In this document: positions 1-11,121 of the stretch, piece after piece
Layout: the number at the start of each line of letters is the position of its first letter
Numbering within the stretch: the first letter of the stretch is position 1
NCBI GenBank assembly: GCA_037157565.1
Contig: JAZHRO010000036.1
Coordinates: 15,798,501-15,862,500 of the forward strand
DNA: 64,000 bases
Reading direction: 5' to 3'
Source of the DNA: Thalassia testudinum
Taxonomy: Eukaryota > Streptophyta > Magnoliopsida > Alismatales > Hydrocharitaceae
Notes under the pieces: model-generated
The model's input: the letters and a program-made list of their open reading frames with translations, nothing else
Database searches by the model: none
What the model was told of the DNA's origin: nothing
Made by a program: the position numbers and the translations under genes

Positions 1-1065
1 ACCTTCAAGAAGGCTTGGGAGAGGTCTCCTAGCCGTTGGAGGCAAGTCCCAAGAGATTAGGACAAAATCCAATACAAATCAAAGCAATCATGAATCTGAC
101 AGCAATATCAGACATTTAATTTTTGGTTTAGATGTCTTGTAAGATGTTTGAGTACAATTATGGATGTCTGATTCTATTAGTGAGGCTTACTGTTTTCATT
201 GGATCGAAACAGGGATGTTTGATATATTCATATAAGACATCTGATAAAAATATTGGGCATCTAATTATAAGCGGATTTGTTCCTGTTTTGACCAGATCCA
301 AATGGGGTTCTAGATTTTAAGGAACAGACGTCAGTATGGATGTCTGCCGGATTTCCTAGTCATCTGGAAAAATAATACCGACATGCCTCGGTAATCTAAG
401 AGTTGAACTTTGGTTTCTAATAAGATTGCACAAAAATAAATGGGCAACAGTCCATTGATAGACATTTGGTGATATGTCCAGATGTCTAAAAGTGTATTTG
501 CTCGTTATAACAGAGAGAAAATGGGCACTTGAGTCTAACGGTTGGTTTAAGGATGTCCAGGCTATGTATTCGATGTCTGGATAAGGTTATGGACGTCTGA
601 TAGAAGGTTGCTTCGACTGATGCCTAGGAGGTTAGGATGTAAAGGCAATGCTATAGGCAATTAAATGTCTGAAACAATGGTCAGACGTCTTAAAGTTGAA
701 AATCATACGTCTGACAGTTGTTATGGATGTTTGATTTGTGTCTTAGTATTAGGTTTTTATTTCTAATTTATCCTAAGTGTAGAGAGCCTAAGTTAACTAT
801 TTATAAGTTATGTTTGGAGGCTTTTTACAACATCTCTAGACTCAAATAAAGATTACAACCTTTGAAAGTTTACATAAAAAGCCTATGACCTATGACAACA
901 CTTATGCTAATCTAGTCTTCATGCTTTTAATCCTATGACTTGGAAAACTCTATGAAACCTGCAATTGCGTTATTACGGAGAAAAATATGTTATGCTTATG
1001 TTTTATCTCTTTTTATTTATTTTGTAAAATCATTAAAATATTATTTATGAGAGGTTGAACTAACA
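1..1065 (-). repeat. SIRE-like 3' LTR (partial)
   Basis: Bases 1-1065 match 9550-10614 end to end. The LTR's first base (TGTTAGTTC on the minus strand) is at 1065. The distal part, including the TATA box seen in the other copy, lies outside the window. The copy holds decayed GACGTC-core palindromes, many now gatgtct or gacatct. Confidence 0.92.
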
Positions 1066-1079
1066 ATCTCCTCCTTTTT
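1066..1079 (-). other. Polypurine tract of the SIRE-like element
   Basis: On the minus strand this reads AAAAAGGAGGAGAT directly before the LTR start TGTTAG. This is the position and style of the plus-strand priming site in SIRE-type Copia elements. A second purine run (AGGGGGAGAAAA) lies near 1110-1128. Confidence 0.75.
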
Positions 1080-1622
1080 GATGATTTTCAAAATATATTT
1101 GTACGTTCTTATTTTCTCCCCCTAAAAGTTGTACTTAGTAATCTATACCAATTTTGAAAAGATTTTTCGCAGCTTTTCATGTCATTTTCTAAGTTCTTCC
1201 CTAAGTTCTTTTCCCCTTTTTTGAATATCATCATGAAGGGTTTTGAAAGGGGTTGAATCTTAAACTACAAGTGTTTTATAATGACATTTATAAAGCGGAG
1301 ATCATTAATAAAATCTGCATGCTGAAGTATAATAAAAATGGTAGAGCATTAAAGTAAACTAACTAGGAAAAGAATGTATGTGCCCTAAGCACAAACTAGC
1401 TATTGTTCCCAAAAATATATATAATTATGGGGTCGAAGCCCCTTAATACAAGCCAACTGGAAAGACAGAAAGAAAGAAAACAAAAGAACTAAACTAGTCT
1501 TCTTGATCGTGGCGGTGGTGGCTGTGAATGGGTCCTTGACCCATCTGCAGATTGCAAATGTCGGTACGAAGTTCGTCGATGTCGCGATGCATACCTCCCA
1601 TATAAGTGTACATCTCACCGAT
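1080..1622 (-). other. 3' untranslated stretch between extra ORF and polypurine tract
   Basis: There is no recognisable coding sequence here. A 72-codon open frame at 1400-1618 follows the extra ORF but resembles nothing I know. It may be a shifted tail of that ORF. Confidence 0.5.
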
Positions 1623-2599
1623 TCATCTCAACAAGAGAGAGATTCCTGAGGAGATGGAATCCGTGACGGGATCCCATGTCTCATCAAAGCTCGATCGAGG
1701 AGCTTCTATTTGAAGAGGACGTTCTTCATGGAGATTTGGAAAGGGTGGAAGGGGTTCTTCTTCAGTGGGCTCTTCGATTGGCTCAAGATGCTCTCTAAGA
1801 ATGTGCATCTTGGTGGCTGTGGCCCGGTTGTAGGGCTCAATCTTTCTTTCAACCGCCTGGTCATTGATGAAAATCTGATGACTTGCAAAAATCTTCGATA
1901 AAATGGACCCAAATGGTAGAGATGCCCCATGGTCCTCATTCATAACAAGAATAATGAGGTGGCAGTAATTGAAGGGAATGTGACGTACGGCGGCAAAAAG
2001 GAGCACCTTGTGTTGGCGCGAGATATAGTCAAAACCTCCCGATTTATTGAGAAGGTCCCAGCCAAAAAATGTGAGAGTAATTAGGGAAGAGGTTTGAGGT
2101 TCTTGCATGGTAGGGTACCAAGATTTTCTACATATCTTTCAGGTAGGACTAATTCTTGATTGATGACTTCTGAATCATATTGCCTCAGAATGTCATTGAA
2201 ATCATTTCCCTCATTAGGTATGGTAAGAAGGGTGGAAATAGAATAAGAGGTGATATGAATTTCACGCCTAAATAAATGGGTATGTAACTCAAGTTCATCG
2301 TTGCTGTAGTCTTCAACGATGCTGCCGTAGAAAAGTCGGACAAGATCAGGAAACACGCCAATAGTTCCAACACCAGAGTGGGACTATCGGTCAAAATAGT
2401 GGAAGAGATGAAGGGTTTCAAAATGTTCTCGAAGGTTTAGATGGGCAAAGTCATTCCATATAATGAATCGAGGATACTTGACTTTGGCATTTGCAAAGCG
2501 ATGAAATTGTTGTCTAGAGATGTCGCCATGTAGTTGGTCAGCCAAATAGGTGGAAGAGGAGGTGGAAGAGCCCTTGGTTTGCTTCTGATGGGGAGGCAT
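1623..2599 (-). pseudogene. Extra ORF 3' of pol, similar to the 'putative plant transposon protein' domain
   Basis: The frame starts at a Met at 2599 (MPPHQKQTKG) and stays open in one frame to 2081, except for one stop near 2384. It then continues in another frame at 2108-1623. Seen in it: a segment with FPDLVRLFYGSIV, then a hydrophobic segment ending LLTIPNEGNDF, then, after the frame change, HKVLLFAAVRHIPF and LPFGSILSKIF, then an acidic proline-rich tail (EEPTEEEPLPPFP). From memory this order (FPDLV-RxFY, a LL-x-LPNEG-like motif, a LPYGxxLTKIF-like motif) is that of a plant-specific domain found beside many retrotransposons, which I believe is Pfam PF20167. SIRE elements are known for an extra, sometimes env-like, ORF here. 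I see no signal peptide or membrane anchor, so I do not call it env. Its function is unknown and it is broken by one stop and one frameshift. Confidence 0.6.
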
Positions 2600-4085
2600 T
2601 TTGGGTAGGTTGGGTGGGTTGGTTTTGGAGGGTGGGGTTTGGTGTTTTAGGATAGGACACCTGCAAAAACAATCCCACACCAGTCATTCAACCAAATTTT
2701 CATACATAAGGCAATATAGTGCCATACATGCACACAATAAAAAAAAATAGAAAAAATTTGTGTGGCAGTATGCCTTGAGGCAATACAACCTGCCATAATG
2801 TTGTGGCAATATACCTTTGAACTCAAGCCACTAAGACGATGGCTTGAATCACTTGAGGTAATACCCTTGCCATTAACATCCAAAGGTACAAGACATTCAT
2901 TCAAGCTATATATAAGAAAAACAAGTTCCAAGCTCTAGGTTTTGTTCTAGGGTTTTAGCTCCTAGGGCAAAAGAAGCACAATAGAAGAGGAAATCTTAAA
3001 TGAGTTGTAAATCAAAGAGAGAGAAAAAAACAAGTTGAGGGCTTTAAAAGGAATTGATCAAAGCCTGTGAAAGGAGATACCCTAAGGGTTTAAGAGGTTA
3101 TACCCAAGAAGGAGGGTCTCCAGATGTGAGGAGGAAGAGTGGGGCATGCGCACAGGAGAGCAGCTGCACTGGCAGTCGTCGGGGAGGCGAAGCGGTCATT
3201 TGATGGCGAGATGGGCAGCACCATCTTGCAGTCGGTGGTCATTTGGCGGAAGAGGGTTTTGAGAATTTAGGTATTTTGTGCGTGGGGGAAGTGGGACCTC
3301 AACGAGTGGATTTTTATACCTTAAGGGGTTGAGCAAGTCTCCCCCTGAAGTTGGGGATAATTTCATTGCAAAACCATCTAGAGAACAGACACAAAATGGC
3401 AAATTTTGCCTAGATCAGACGTCTGCTAATGTTGTCAGACGTCGGGATTGGCCATTTGAGATTTTAACCCTTTTGATCGTGCCATCTGAGTTTAATATCA
3501 GACAACTTATCGGACGTCTAATTAATAATTTAGACGTCTGATTTCTGCAGACATACCTTCTTAGAAAATGGTTTATGCTCCAGGTTATCGTCCGATTTCT
3601 GTATCAGACAACCAAACTAACGTCTAAAATGAAAATTAGACGTCTGATCTCTGAAATTAGTTCTTCTTAGATCTCACCCCAAAGCTAAAGGTTGTCATAT
3701 GATTTTTTCATCAGATGACTTATAAGACGTCTGAATAAATAATCAGATGTCTGAATCTAGGCTTCTCAATCCAAATCCTGATGCTAAATAGACGTTTGTC
3801 AATAGACCTGGACAACTATCAAGATGTCTGTGGATAATAACGGATGTCTGGAATAGCACTTTTCTCAACTCTCCTTAGATATGACTAAATAAAATCGATG
3901 TCTGTTCCACATATCCAGATGTCGAATTTTTAAGTATAAGACGTTTGTGCTTTTAATCAGATGTCTGATATTGCACAGAATGTGCATTTTGATGTTTGAA
4001 CTGTGTTTGAAGGTTCTTAACTTGAAAAAGTCAAGGCTCCTTCTATGTTCATGACAAACAAAATTCTACTATGTAAATAAATTAT
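2600..4085 (-). other. Non-coding spacer between pol and extra ORF, with GACGTC-motif cluster
   Basis: There is no conserved ORF. The left half (2600-3400) would be the leader of the extra ORF. The right half (about 3415-3990) is packed with intact and decayed GACGTC-core palindromes, the same motif as in this element's LTR. This spacer could carry a promoter for the extra ORF, but I see no clear TATA box. Confidence 0.6.
3415..3990. repeat. Cluster of GACGTC-core palindromes (internal)
   Basis: Intact GACGTC cores occur near 3437, 3512, 3534, 3639 and 3727. Several decayed forms (gatgtct, gacgttt, cgtctg) lie around them. The pair at 3512-3538 forms an inverted repeat whose arms extend beyond the hexamer. 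Confidence 0.75.
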
Positions 4086-5540
4086 TCAAATATCACTTAG
4101 CTTATATATGCCTAGTTTCTTACGCATGTAATTAAAATGATCATGATTCAAAAGTTTAGTGAAAATATCAGCCAATTGTAATTCAGTACAAATAAATTCA
4201 ATCTCGATTTCTCCCTTAAGTACATTATCCCTCAAAAAATGATGTCGAACATCAATATGCTTTGTACGGGAGTGATGTACGGGATTTTTCAAGAGGTTGA
4301 TAGCACTAGTATTATCGCATAATATTTTTATCTTATTAAATATCAAATTAAAATCCTTCAAAGTATTTTCATCCATAGCACTTGGGAACATGCTAGAGCG
4401 GTGGCTATGTATTCAGCCTCCGTGGTTGATAGGGCTACACTAGATTGTTTCTTTGAGAACCAAGAGACTAGTGATTCGCCCAACAATTGACACGTCCCAC
4501 TGGTACTCTTCCTATCAGTGTGGCTACCTGTGTAGTCTGCATCTCTATATGTGACTAAGTTGAATTGTGGACTCTTAGGGTAGAATAAGCCATAATCAGA
4601 TGTGTCAACTAGATATCTAAATATTCGTTTTACAACATTTAAGTGTGATTGTTTAGGGTTTGATTGAAACCTAGCACATAAGTAGGTACTAAATAAAATG
4701 TCAGGTCTACTGAAAGTTAAATACAATAAAGATCCAATCATGCTACAATAGAGCTTTTGATCTATAGGGGTACTTGATTCGTCCAAGTATAGGGAAGTTG
4801 TGACACTCATAGGAGTGTTCTTCCCTTTACTTTTCACCATTTCAAATCCTTTTAGCATCTCCTTTGTGCATTTTGATTGACACACAAAGGTCTCAAATTC
4901 GAGTTGAGTGATTTGTAAACCCAAGAAGAACTTAAGTTCACCCACCAAACTCATTTCGAATTCTTTCTGCATAATCTTTGAGAACTCTCTACACAGATTC
5001 ATTAGTAGGACCAAAGATAATATCATCTACATATATTTGAACTAATAAAATATCTTTTCCTTTTCTTTTAATGAATAATGTGGAATCAGCTTCCCCTATG
5101 AAAAAGTTTGCTTTTAATAAATAATCTTTGAGCCTCTCATACCAAGCTCTAGGAGCTTGCTTTAGACCATATAGTGCCTTGTTTAATTTATAGACAAAAT
5201 AAGGCTTATCATGAGACTCAAAATCGGGAGGTTGTTTTACAAAAACTTCCTTCTTAATGAATCCGGTAAGAAACACGCTCTTAACGTCCATTTGAAAGAG
5301 TTTAAAGCCAAGGAAGGTGGCATAAGTAAGAAGCATGTGAATTGATTCGAGTCAAGCTACGGGAGCGTAGGTCTCGTCAAAATCAATTCCTTGTTATTGG
5401 TTGTACCCTTGTGCTACCAAACCAGCCTTGTTCCGAATGACTATATCGGATTCATTCAACTTGTTCCGGAATACCCATCTGGTTCCTATTACCGTTTGCC
5501 CTTTAGGCTTAGGTACTAGATCCTAAACTTTATTCCTTTG
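4086..5540 (-). pseudogene. Copia reverse transcriptase-RNase H region of the SIRE-like pol
   Basis: This is the C-terminal half of Copia pol, which copies element RNA into DNA and degrades the RNA strand. In minus-strand order, 5336-4989 holds FQMDVKSVFL, the KALYGLKQAPRAWYERL signature and the catalytic IYVDDIIFG. From 5026 to 4358 come the SMIGSLLYLTFSRPD segment, then the RNase H motifs YRDADYTG and STTEAEYIA. A final piece (4391-4086) has LCDNTSAINLLKNP and RTKHIDVRHHFLRD and ends at a stop. The three pieces overlap in different frames, so at least two frameshifts are present. Key acidic residues of both active sites are still visible. It is part of one polyprotein with the integrase upstream. 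Confidence 0.92.
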
Positions 5541-6725
5541 GAATTGGTTGAGTTCCACCTGCATGGCCATCATCCAAGGTTCTTTGGAGTATGCTTCCTT
5601 GACACTCTTCGGTTCAACTTGAGATACAAAGGCGGAGAGACTGAAAGAGCAATTAAAACGAGATCGGGTTTTAACGCCATTGGAAACACTTCCAATGACT
5701 TGACTTTCGGGATGATCCCTTTGATATATCCAATCTTTTGGAAGATTATGGCTATTGGAGTTTGGGATGTTAGACACATCAATAGAAGAATCATCTTCAT
5801 CTTCCATATTGACTTGGTCAATAGAGGAAGAGTGAGGAGATTCATCGAAGGAAACATGAAGGGTTTCCTCCACTATTAATGTGGTCATGTTAAAGACCTG
5901 ATATGCCTTACTACGTGAAGAATAACCAACAAAGATGGCTTCGTTACCTTTGGCATCAAATTTATCTAAATTAGAGCAGATATTCAAAACAAAGCATCGG
6001 CATCCAAAAACTTTAAAATAACTAATTTTGGGTATTTTCCCATAATATAATTCAAAACAAGTTTTTCGCAACTTTGATCAAATTAAGGTGTGATTTAACA
6101 TGTAACAAGCCGTGTTAACCGTCTTGGCCCAAAAGTACTTCGGTAACCCGAAGTCTATGAGCAATGTTCGAGCACACTCTTGAAGAGTACAGTTCTTTCT
6201 CTCAACTATCCCATTTTGTTGAGGTGTTCTGGGGAAAGAAAACTCATGAGCAATACCATGCTCTTAACAAAAATTATCAAGCAAGGAATTTTCAAACTCA
6301 CCCCCATGATCACTACGAATACGAGTGATTTGGTAGCTTTTTTCAGTTTGAATCTTCCTACTAAAAATAGAAAAGATAGAAAATACTCCTTCTTTGGATC
6401 TTAAGAAGGAGACCCATGAAAACCTTGAAAAATCGTCTACAATCACAAGGTAATATTTGCATCCACTAAGGCTCTCATATTTTGTTGGTCCAAACAGATC
6501 CAGGTGAAGTAGTTCTAATGGTCTTGATGTGGATATAACTTCTTTGTTTTTAAAATTAGATTTCATAATTTTACCTAATTTACATGAATCACAGATAAGC
6601 TCATTTAGAAATTTTCCTTTAGGAAGACTTTGAACTAGTTCATGTTTAGCTAGTTTTTGAACTAGCTTCATGTGAACATGTCCTAGTCTTCTATGTCATA
6701 TACTTAACTCACTATTTGCTACAAG
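5541..6725 (-). pseudogene. Copia integrase of the SIRE-like pol
   Basis: This integrase inserts element cDNA into the host genome. The zinc-binding part reads HRRLGHVHMKL followed by CDSCKLGK (HHCC), at about 6710-6560. The core has LHLDLFGP (first Asp) and RSDHGGEF (second Asp) in the frame ending at 6264. The third acid appears in QQNGIVERKN at about 6225-6195, in a shifted frame. The C-terminal region (6071-5523) includes FKVFGCRCFV and IFVGYSSRSKAYQVFN, typical for Copia integrases, then a Ser/Asp-rich linker into reverse transcriptase. All three catalytic acids are present, but stops and frame changes near 6264, 6100 and 6710 break the ORF. Confidence 0.9.
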
Positions 6726-7150
6726 ACATTCATAAGTACTATCTTTTCAAATTCTACAATATAAATGTCTTTAAATTTAGTTCTCTTAAGAAGGGTTCCA
6801 TTGGTTGATGCATCATAATTTCAAATATTTTTGAAGTAAATACTACCTTAAATCCCTAATCACAAATTTGACTAACACTTAAAAGATTATGTTTTAATCT
6901 CTTAACTAGAGAGACATTTGAGATAGGAGAGAGAAGGTTACCTACTTTACCAAGGCCAATAATATGGCCCTTGTGGTTGTTGCTAAATGTAACCATTCCT
7001 CCATCCATAGGTTGGAGGTCCAAAAATAGGTGCTTGTCTCCCGTCATGTGTTTGGAACACCTGGAGTCCATCACCCATTGGCCTCCTTGATGGTTGGTTT
7101 CCTTGTCTTCTTTCTTGTAGACACCTTTATTCCTACAAAAGATCTCCTTT
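6726..7150 (-). pseudogene. Copia aspartic protease remnant of the SIRE-like pol
   Basis: This is the protease that would cut the gag-pol polyprotein. The frame at 7074-6856 starts next to MDSRCSKHMTGDKHLF. In Copia proteases the active-site motif is DSG(A/C)S, and here the Gly has become Arg, so the enzyme is probably inactive even before counting stops. The following sequence (NLLSVSQICD) is the usual lead-in to the integrase zinc-binding region. It sits between gag (right) and integrase (left) in the normal order. Confidence 0.8.
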
Positions 7151-8930
7151 GGTGACTTGGTGTTTCTTTAGGTCTTTCTAATTTGAGTCATCCATCCTTC
7201 ATTTTGTATATTCAATTTTTGACATTATAATGTCCTTTGAACCCTAGAAAACAAAGTAAAAGTTGTCTTTTCGGTATCCATTGTAATGTGGATCCGTATT
7301 AGTGGTCCCCTTTGGAGGAGGATCCTTTTTCGGCTCACTTTGACTAGGTTCATAAAAGCCTAGTCCAAATTTACTCGAGGAAGGTTTTGATGGGCAATGA
7401 GCTTGTCCAAGTTATTTTTCCCCTTTGTAAATTTGGCTTAGTCCTCAAGAAGTTGATTTTATTTTTCTTTAAGGTGATTTATCTCTATTTTCATTATGTC
7501 TAGTTTATCTTCTAATCCTCTAATCTCCACTCTAAGTAAGCTATTCTCATCCTTTTTAAAGGAGTTTGATTTTTCAAGCACATGGATTTTGTCAAGTAAT
7601 TCTTCTCTATCTAGAAATTTTTGTTCACTCATGGCCATATACAAGTCATTTGTTAATGACTCTTTTTCAATCATTAGGTTTCATATTTGTATATTTAAGG
7701 TAGTGGTTTCTTTGGTAAGAATTAGATTATTCTCTTGAAGATCATTGATTAATTTCTTACTCTCTAAGTTTTCTTCTTTTAAAGCTTTGCTTTTAGTCTT
7801 TGTTTTCTTAAGATCTAAATATAGTGAAACAAAAGCATCTTGTAATTCATCTAGAGAATAGGAGTTTACCTCAGGCTCCTCAGATTCAGATTCAGAAGCA
7901 TCTTTCATTGCCATTAGTCCCAAGCACGTTGTTTCTTCATTTGTTTCCTCCTCCTCTTCTTCTTTGGAGGTGGAGTCATCCCAAGTTGCTTGGAATGCCT
8001 TCTTCTCGAGTCCCTTGGGCTTAGAGAACTTCTTGTAGTCGGAAGGCTTCTTGTATTTCTTCTCATCATCCCTTTTGAGTAAGGGACAATCCTTCCTTAT
8101 GTGACCTTTCTTTTTGCAATTATAGCAAACTAGAGGTTCTTCCTCCCTTTTCTTTCCCTTGATCTTTTTTACATTTTTGAGAAACTTTTTAAACTTTTTA
8201 GCTAATAAAATGAATTCTTTGTCATCGGTACTTACCTCATCATCTGACATTGAAGGCTAAAGTCTTCTTCTTTGGCTCCGATGTGATAGATTTCTTCTTT
8301 TGCTCCATTTTTGATTTATAAGCCATAAGATTCCCAAGTAGATTTTCCATGTCTAGATCCATTACTTGGTTGGCTTCTTCTATTGCCATGACTTTTTGCT
8401 CCCACTTAGGTCCAAGGGAGCAAAGGAGCTTGCCTTGAAGCTCTCCCTTTATAAATGTCTTTCTTAGAGACTTGAGGTTATTCATGATTAACGTGAATCG
8501 GGTGTACATGTCCCCAAGTCTCTCATTTCCTTCATAGAGAAGGCTTCGAATTTCTACGATAACACATTAATCTTAGAGGATTTAACTCTAGACGTACCTT
8601 CGTGAGTTACCTCTAAGGTTCTCCATATCTTGTGGGCGGTTGTGCATTGGCTAATGCGATTGAACTCCTCCGAGCTAAGTGCATAGTAGAGTGAGTTCTT
8701 CGCCCTAGCATTCAGTCCAAGGTGATGAATCTACTCCACTGTGTATCTCGTTTCTGGTTTCTTGGGAATGATGTCTGCGGATTCGCATTTCTCTCAAATG
8801 GATAAATCGTTAGCTTGAAGCCACATTTTCATTCTCAGCTTCTAATAGGTGTAGTTTGTCCCTTTGAAGAGTGGTGGTCGGGTGGTGGATTGCCCTCAGA
8901 TCTGCCAGTGGAAACGACTCTCCCCTCCAT
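7151..8930 (-). pseudogene. Copia gag of the SIRE-like element
   Basis: Gag would form the virus-like particle. The probable start is the ATG at 8930-8928 (MEGRVVSTGRSEG), 42 bases inside the primer site. After a frame change, FKGTNYTY and MKMWLQANDLSI match the start of SIRE gags. The UBN2-type core follows (NSLYYALSSEEFNRIS, then MYTRFTLIMNNLKSL at 8509-8240). A CCHC zinc knuckle, CYNCKKKGHIRKDCPLLK, lies in the 8250-7681 frame and has perfect CX2CX4HX4C spacing. The C-terminal part (about 7850-7459) is Lys/Glu/Leu-rich and looks like a coiled coil. Bases 7151-7458 link it to protease and are heavily decayed. At least four stops or frameshifts are present. Confidence 0.88.
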
Positions 8931-8971
8931 GTGATCTTCCCACGAATGTTACTCCTAAAACCAGAAAACTT

Positions 8972-8983
8972 GCTCTGATACCA
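8972..8983 (-). other. Primer-binding site (tRNA-iMet)
   Basis: The minus strand reads TGGTATCAGAGC, complementary to the 3' end of plant initiator tRNA-Met. It lies 8 bases from the LTR edge at 8992. Confidence 0.9.
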
Positions 8984-9528
8984 AATGAAATTGCACTAGA
9001 GGGGGGGTGAATAGTGAATTTAGAAAATATTACAAGACAAAAATACAATCACAAAAAGAGGCACAAGATTTTTAGGTGGAAACCCAAATCGAGTGAAAAC
9101 CACCACCTAAGCCAATCCCTTAACTTAGGATTTTCGATCACAAAGTGATCAATCCACTAACCACACTACTTAAACGAGAGTAATGTACCTCAATTACAAA
9201 TCCCACCTCCGATCCCTAAATAGAGGTTTCTCCCTTCACAATGAAGAGACGGGGACTCGACAGGCTGGATAACCAAATTACAATAATAGAATAAGAATGA
9301 AACAACACCTATGGAACACCCCAAAATATTAATGACTTCCTTATCTATTAAACATAAAGAGAACTCCCTGAGAATCAGTAGAATGAAGTGCACTGGAAGT
9401 GTTGATTTGCCCTTTAAACAGAGTGTTGGCAAAGCACAAGGGCAATAGGAAGCAAAGAGTAGTGAGCAAGTAATTTTCTAAGGAAATTAAATCTCAAGAG
9501 GTGTGTATTGCCTAAGAGGGGTTATAGT

Positions 9529-9539
9529 CTATTTATAGG
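9529..9539 (-). promoter_or_regulatory. TATA box in SIRE-like 5' LTR
   Basis: The minus strand reads CCTATAAATAG, a canonical plant TATA box, with transcription expected about 30 bases further left. A second match (TATAAATAGC, near 10340-10352) lies closer to the LTR start, so the promoter choice is not certain. Confidence 0.6.
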
Positions 9540-9654
9540 CAAGTTTGGAACCTTCAAGAAGGCTTGGGAGAGGTCTCCTAGCTGTTGGAGGCAAGTCTCA
9601 AGAGATTGGGATGAAATCCAACACAAATCAAAGTAATCATGAATCTGACAGCAA

Positions 9655-10270
9655 TATAAGACGTCTAATTTTTTGTTTAGATGTCTTGTAAGATGTCTGA
9701 GTACAATTATGGACGCCTGATTCTATTAGTGAGGCTTACTGTTTACATTGGATCGAAACAAGGACATCTGATATATTCATATAAGACGTCTGATAAAAAT
9801 ATTGGACGTCTAATTATAAGCGGATTCGTTCCTATTTTGACCAGATCCAAATAGGATTCTAGATTTTAAGGAACAGACATCAGTATGGACGTCTGCCGAA
9901 TTTCCTAGATGTTTGGAAAAATAATACTAACATGCCTCGATAATCTAAGAGTTGAACTTTGGTTTCTAATAAGATTGCACAAAAATAAATGGACAACGGT
10001 CCATTAATAGACATCTGGTGATATGTTTAGATGTCTAAAAGTGTATTTGCCTGTTATAATAGAGAGAAAATGGGCACTTGAGTCTAACGGTTGATTTAAG
10101 GATGTCCAGGCTATGTATTCGACGTTCGGATAAGGCTACGGATTTCTGATAGAAGTTTGCTTCGACTGATGCCTAAGAGGTCAGGATGTAAAGGCAATGC
10201 TATAGGAAATTAGACGTCTGAAACAATGATCAAACATCTTAAAGTTGAAAATCAGACGTTTGACAATTGT
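9655..10270. repeat. GACGTC-core palindrome array in SIRE-like U3
   Basis: Intact GACGTC cores occur near 9659, 9786, 9807, 9887 and 10211, with many one-transition derivatives between them. Most sit in a longer AGACGTCT or CAGACGTCTG context. The homologous stretch in the left LTR (about 110-720) has more decayed copies. Confidence 0.8.
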
Positions 10271-10614
10271 TATGGACATCTGATTTGTGTCTTAGTATTA
10301 GGTTTTTGTTTCTAATTTACCTTAAGTGTAGAGAGCCTAAGTTAGCTATTTATAAGTTATATTTGGGGGCTCTTTATAACATCTCTAGACTCAACTAAAG
10401 ATTACAACCTTTGAAAGTTTACATAAAAAATCTATGACCTATGACAACACTTATGCTAATCTAGTCTTCATGCTTTTAATCCTCTGACTTGGAAAACTCC
10501 ATGAAACCTGCAATTGTGTTATTATAGAGAAACATATGCTACGCTTATGTTTTATCTCTTTTTCTTTATTTTGTAAAATCATCAAAATATTATTTATGAG
10601 GGGTTGAACTAACA

Positions 10615-10676
10615 TCCACTACCATAGGAACATGTATAAATAGGCATTTTTTTGCTAAATAAATGTGTAGTTATCA
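10615..10676 (-). repeat. LTR remnant of Athila-like element A
   Basis: On the minus strand the LTR begins TGATAACTACACATTTATTT at 10676, directly after a polypurine tract. It resembles the LTR start at 58795 (TGATGTAGACACATCC). It is cut at 10615 by the SIRE-like insertion. Confidence 0.65.
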
Positions 10677-11121
10677 CGCCCCCATGCCTATCTTTTGCTA
10701 GTCCTTAGCAACACAAAACGAATTGCAATTTATAAGAAACAGAGTTAGGATTCGATAATTAGGGAACAAGTTATTTATCAACAGTAGGAAATTTACACCA
10801 AGGACTTAAACTATGAAGACTCAACAGTATCCTAGGTGTTTGCCAAAATGCAAGTTGCTTAAGTCCTCGCCTTATTATGTACATAAAAGGGAAGATTTTT
10901 TTTTCTTTTTCTTCTTTGCTAATTTTTTTGAACTTTTTGTATTTAAGGTTTCGGGGCAGTTTTATACAGCTATCCAACCCACCCAAGACTTGAAAGGACC
11001 ATAAGTGCTAGGCATCTTATTATGTAAGAGTGATTGACTCATTAAACAACAACCAAAATAGACCTTTGGTATCTACAAACCCTAGGTGACCCTATATGAA
11101 AGGTTTCTGCCTAAAGGTCAA
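10677..11121 (-). other. 3' region of element A with polypurine tract, left part
   Basis: The minus strand just inside the LTR reads GACTAGCAAAAGATAGGCATGGGGGCG (10677-10703; 27 bases, key parts ACTAGCAAAAG and GGCATGGGGG). The same motif precedes the LTRs at 39583 and 58795. The rest (GGTCACCTAGG and AAGATGCCTAGCACTT on the minus strand) matches 49660-49760 and 58385-58475. It is interrupted at 11121 by the chromovirus and resumes at 19545. Confidence 0.7.

Larger units (their letters stand above)
1..10614 (-). mobile_element. SIRE/Maximus-like Ty1/copia retrotransposon, 3' LTR cut by window edge
   Basis: This is a Copia-superfamily LTR retrotransposon read on the minus strand. In element order it has the 5' LTR (8992-10614), a tRNA-iMet primer site (8972-8983), gag, pol in the Copia order PR-IN-RT-RH, an extra ORF, a polypurine tract and a 3' LTR (1-1065, truncated by the window). 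The long LTR, the gag with a zinc knuckle and coiled coil, the extra 3' ORF and the polypurine tract running into TGTTAGTTC all point to the SIRE/Maximus lineage. The two LTR copies align over 1065 bases without net length change and look about 91-93% identical by eye, mostly C/T and G/A differences. All coding parts carry stops or frameshifts, so it is probably dead. Its right edge at 10614 lies inside another element's LTR. The target duplication cannot be checked because the left end is missing. Confidence 0.93.
8992..10614 (-). repeat. SIRE-like 5' LTR (complete, 1623 bp)
   Basis: It starts TGTTAGTTC at 10614 and ends ...TAGTGCA at 8992 on the minus strand. The latter is the CACTAGAGGGGGGGTGAATAG end familiar from SIRE LTRs. 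A TATA box at 9529-9539 places U3 at roughly 9540-10614. GACGTC palindromes cluster in U3, about 120-740 bases upstream of that box. Confidence 0.92.

Noticed and set aside
1623..2599. Envelope gene in the SIRE-like element
   Set aside because: The location fits, but there is no signal peptide, no membrane anchor and no coiled coil; the motifs fit a plant transposon-associated domain better.
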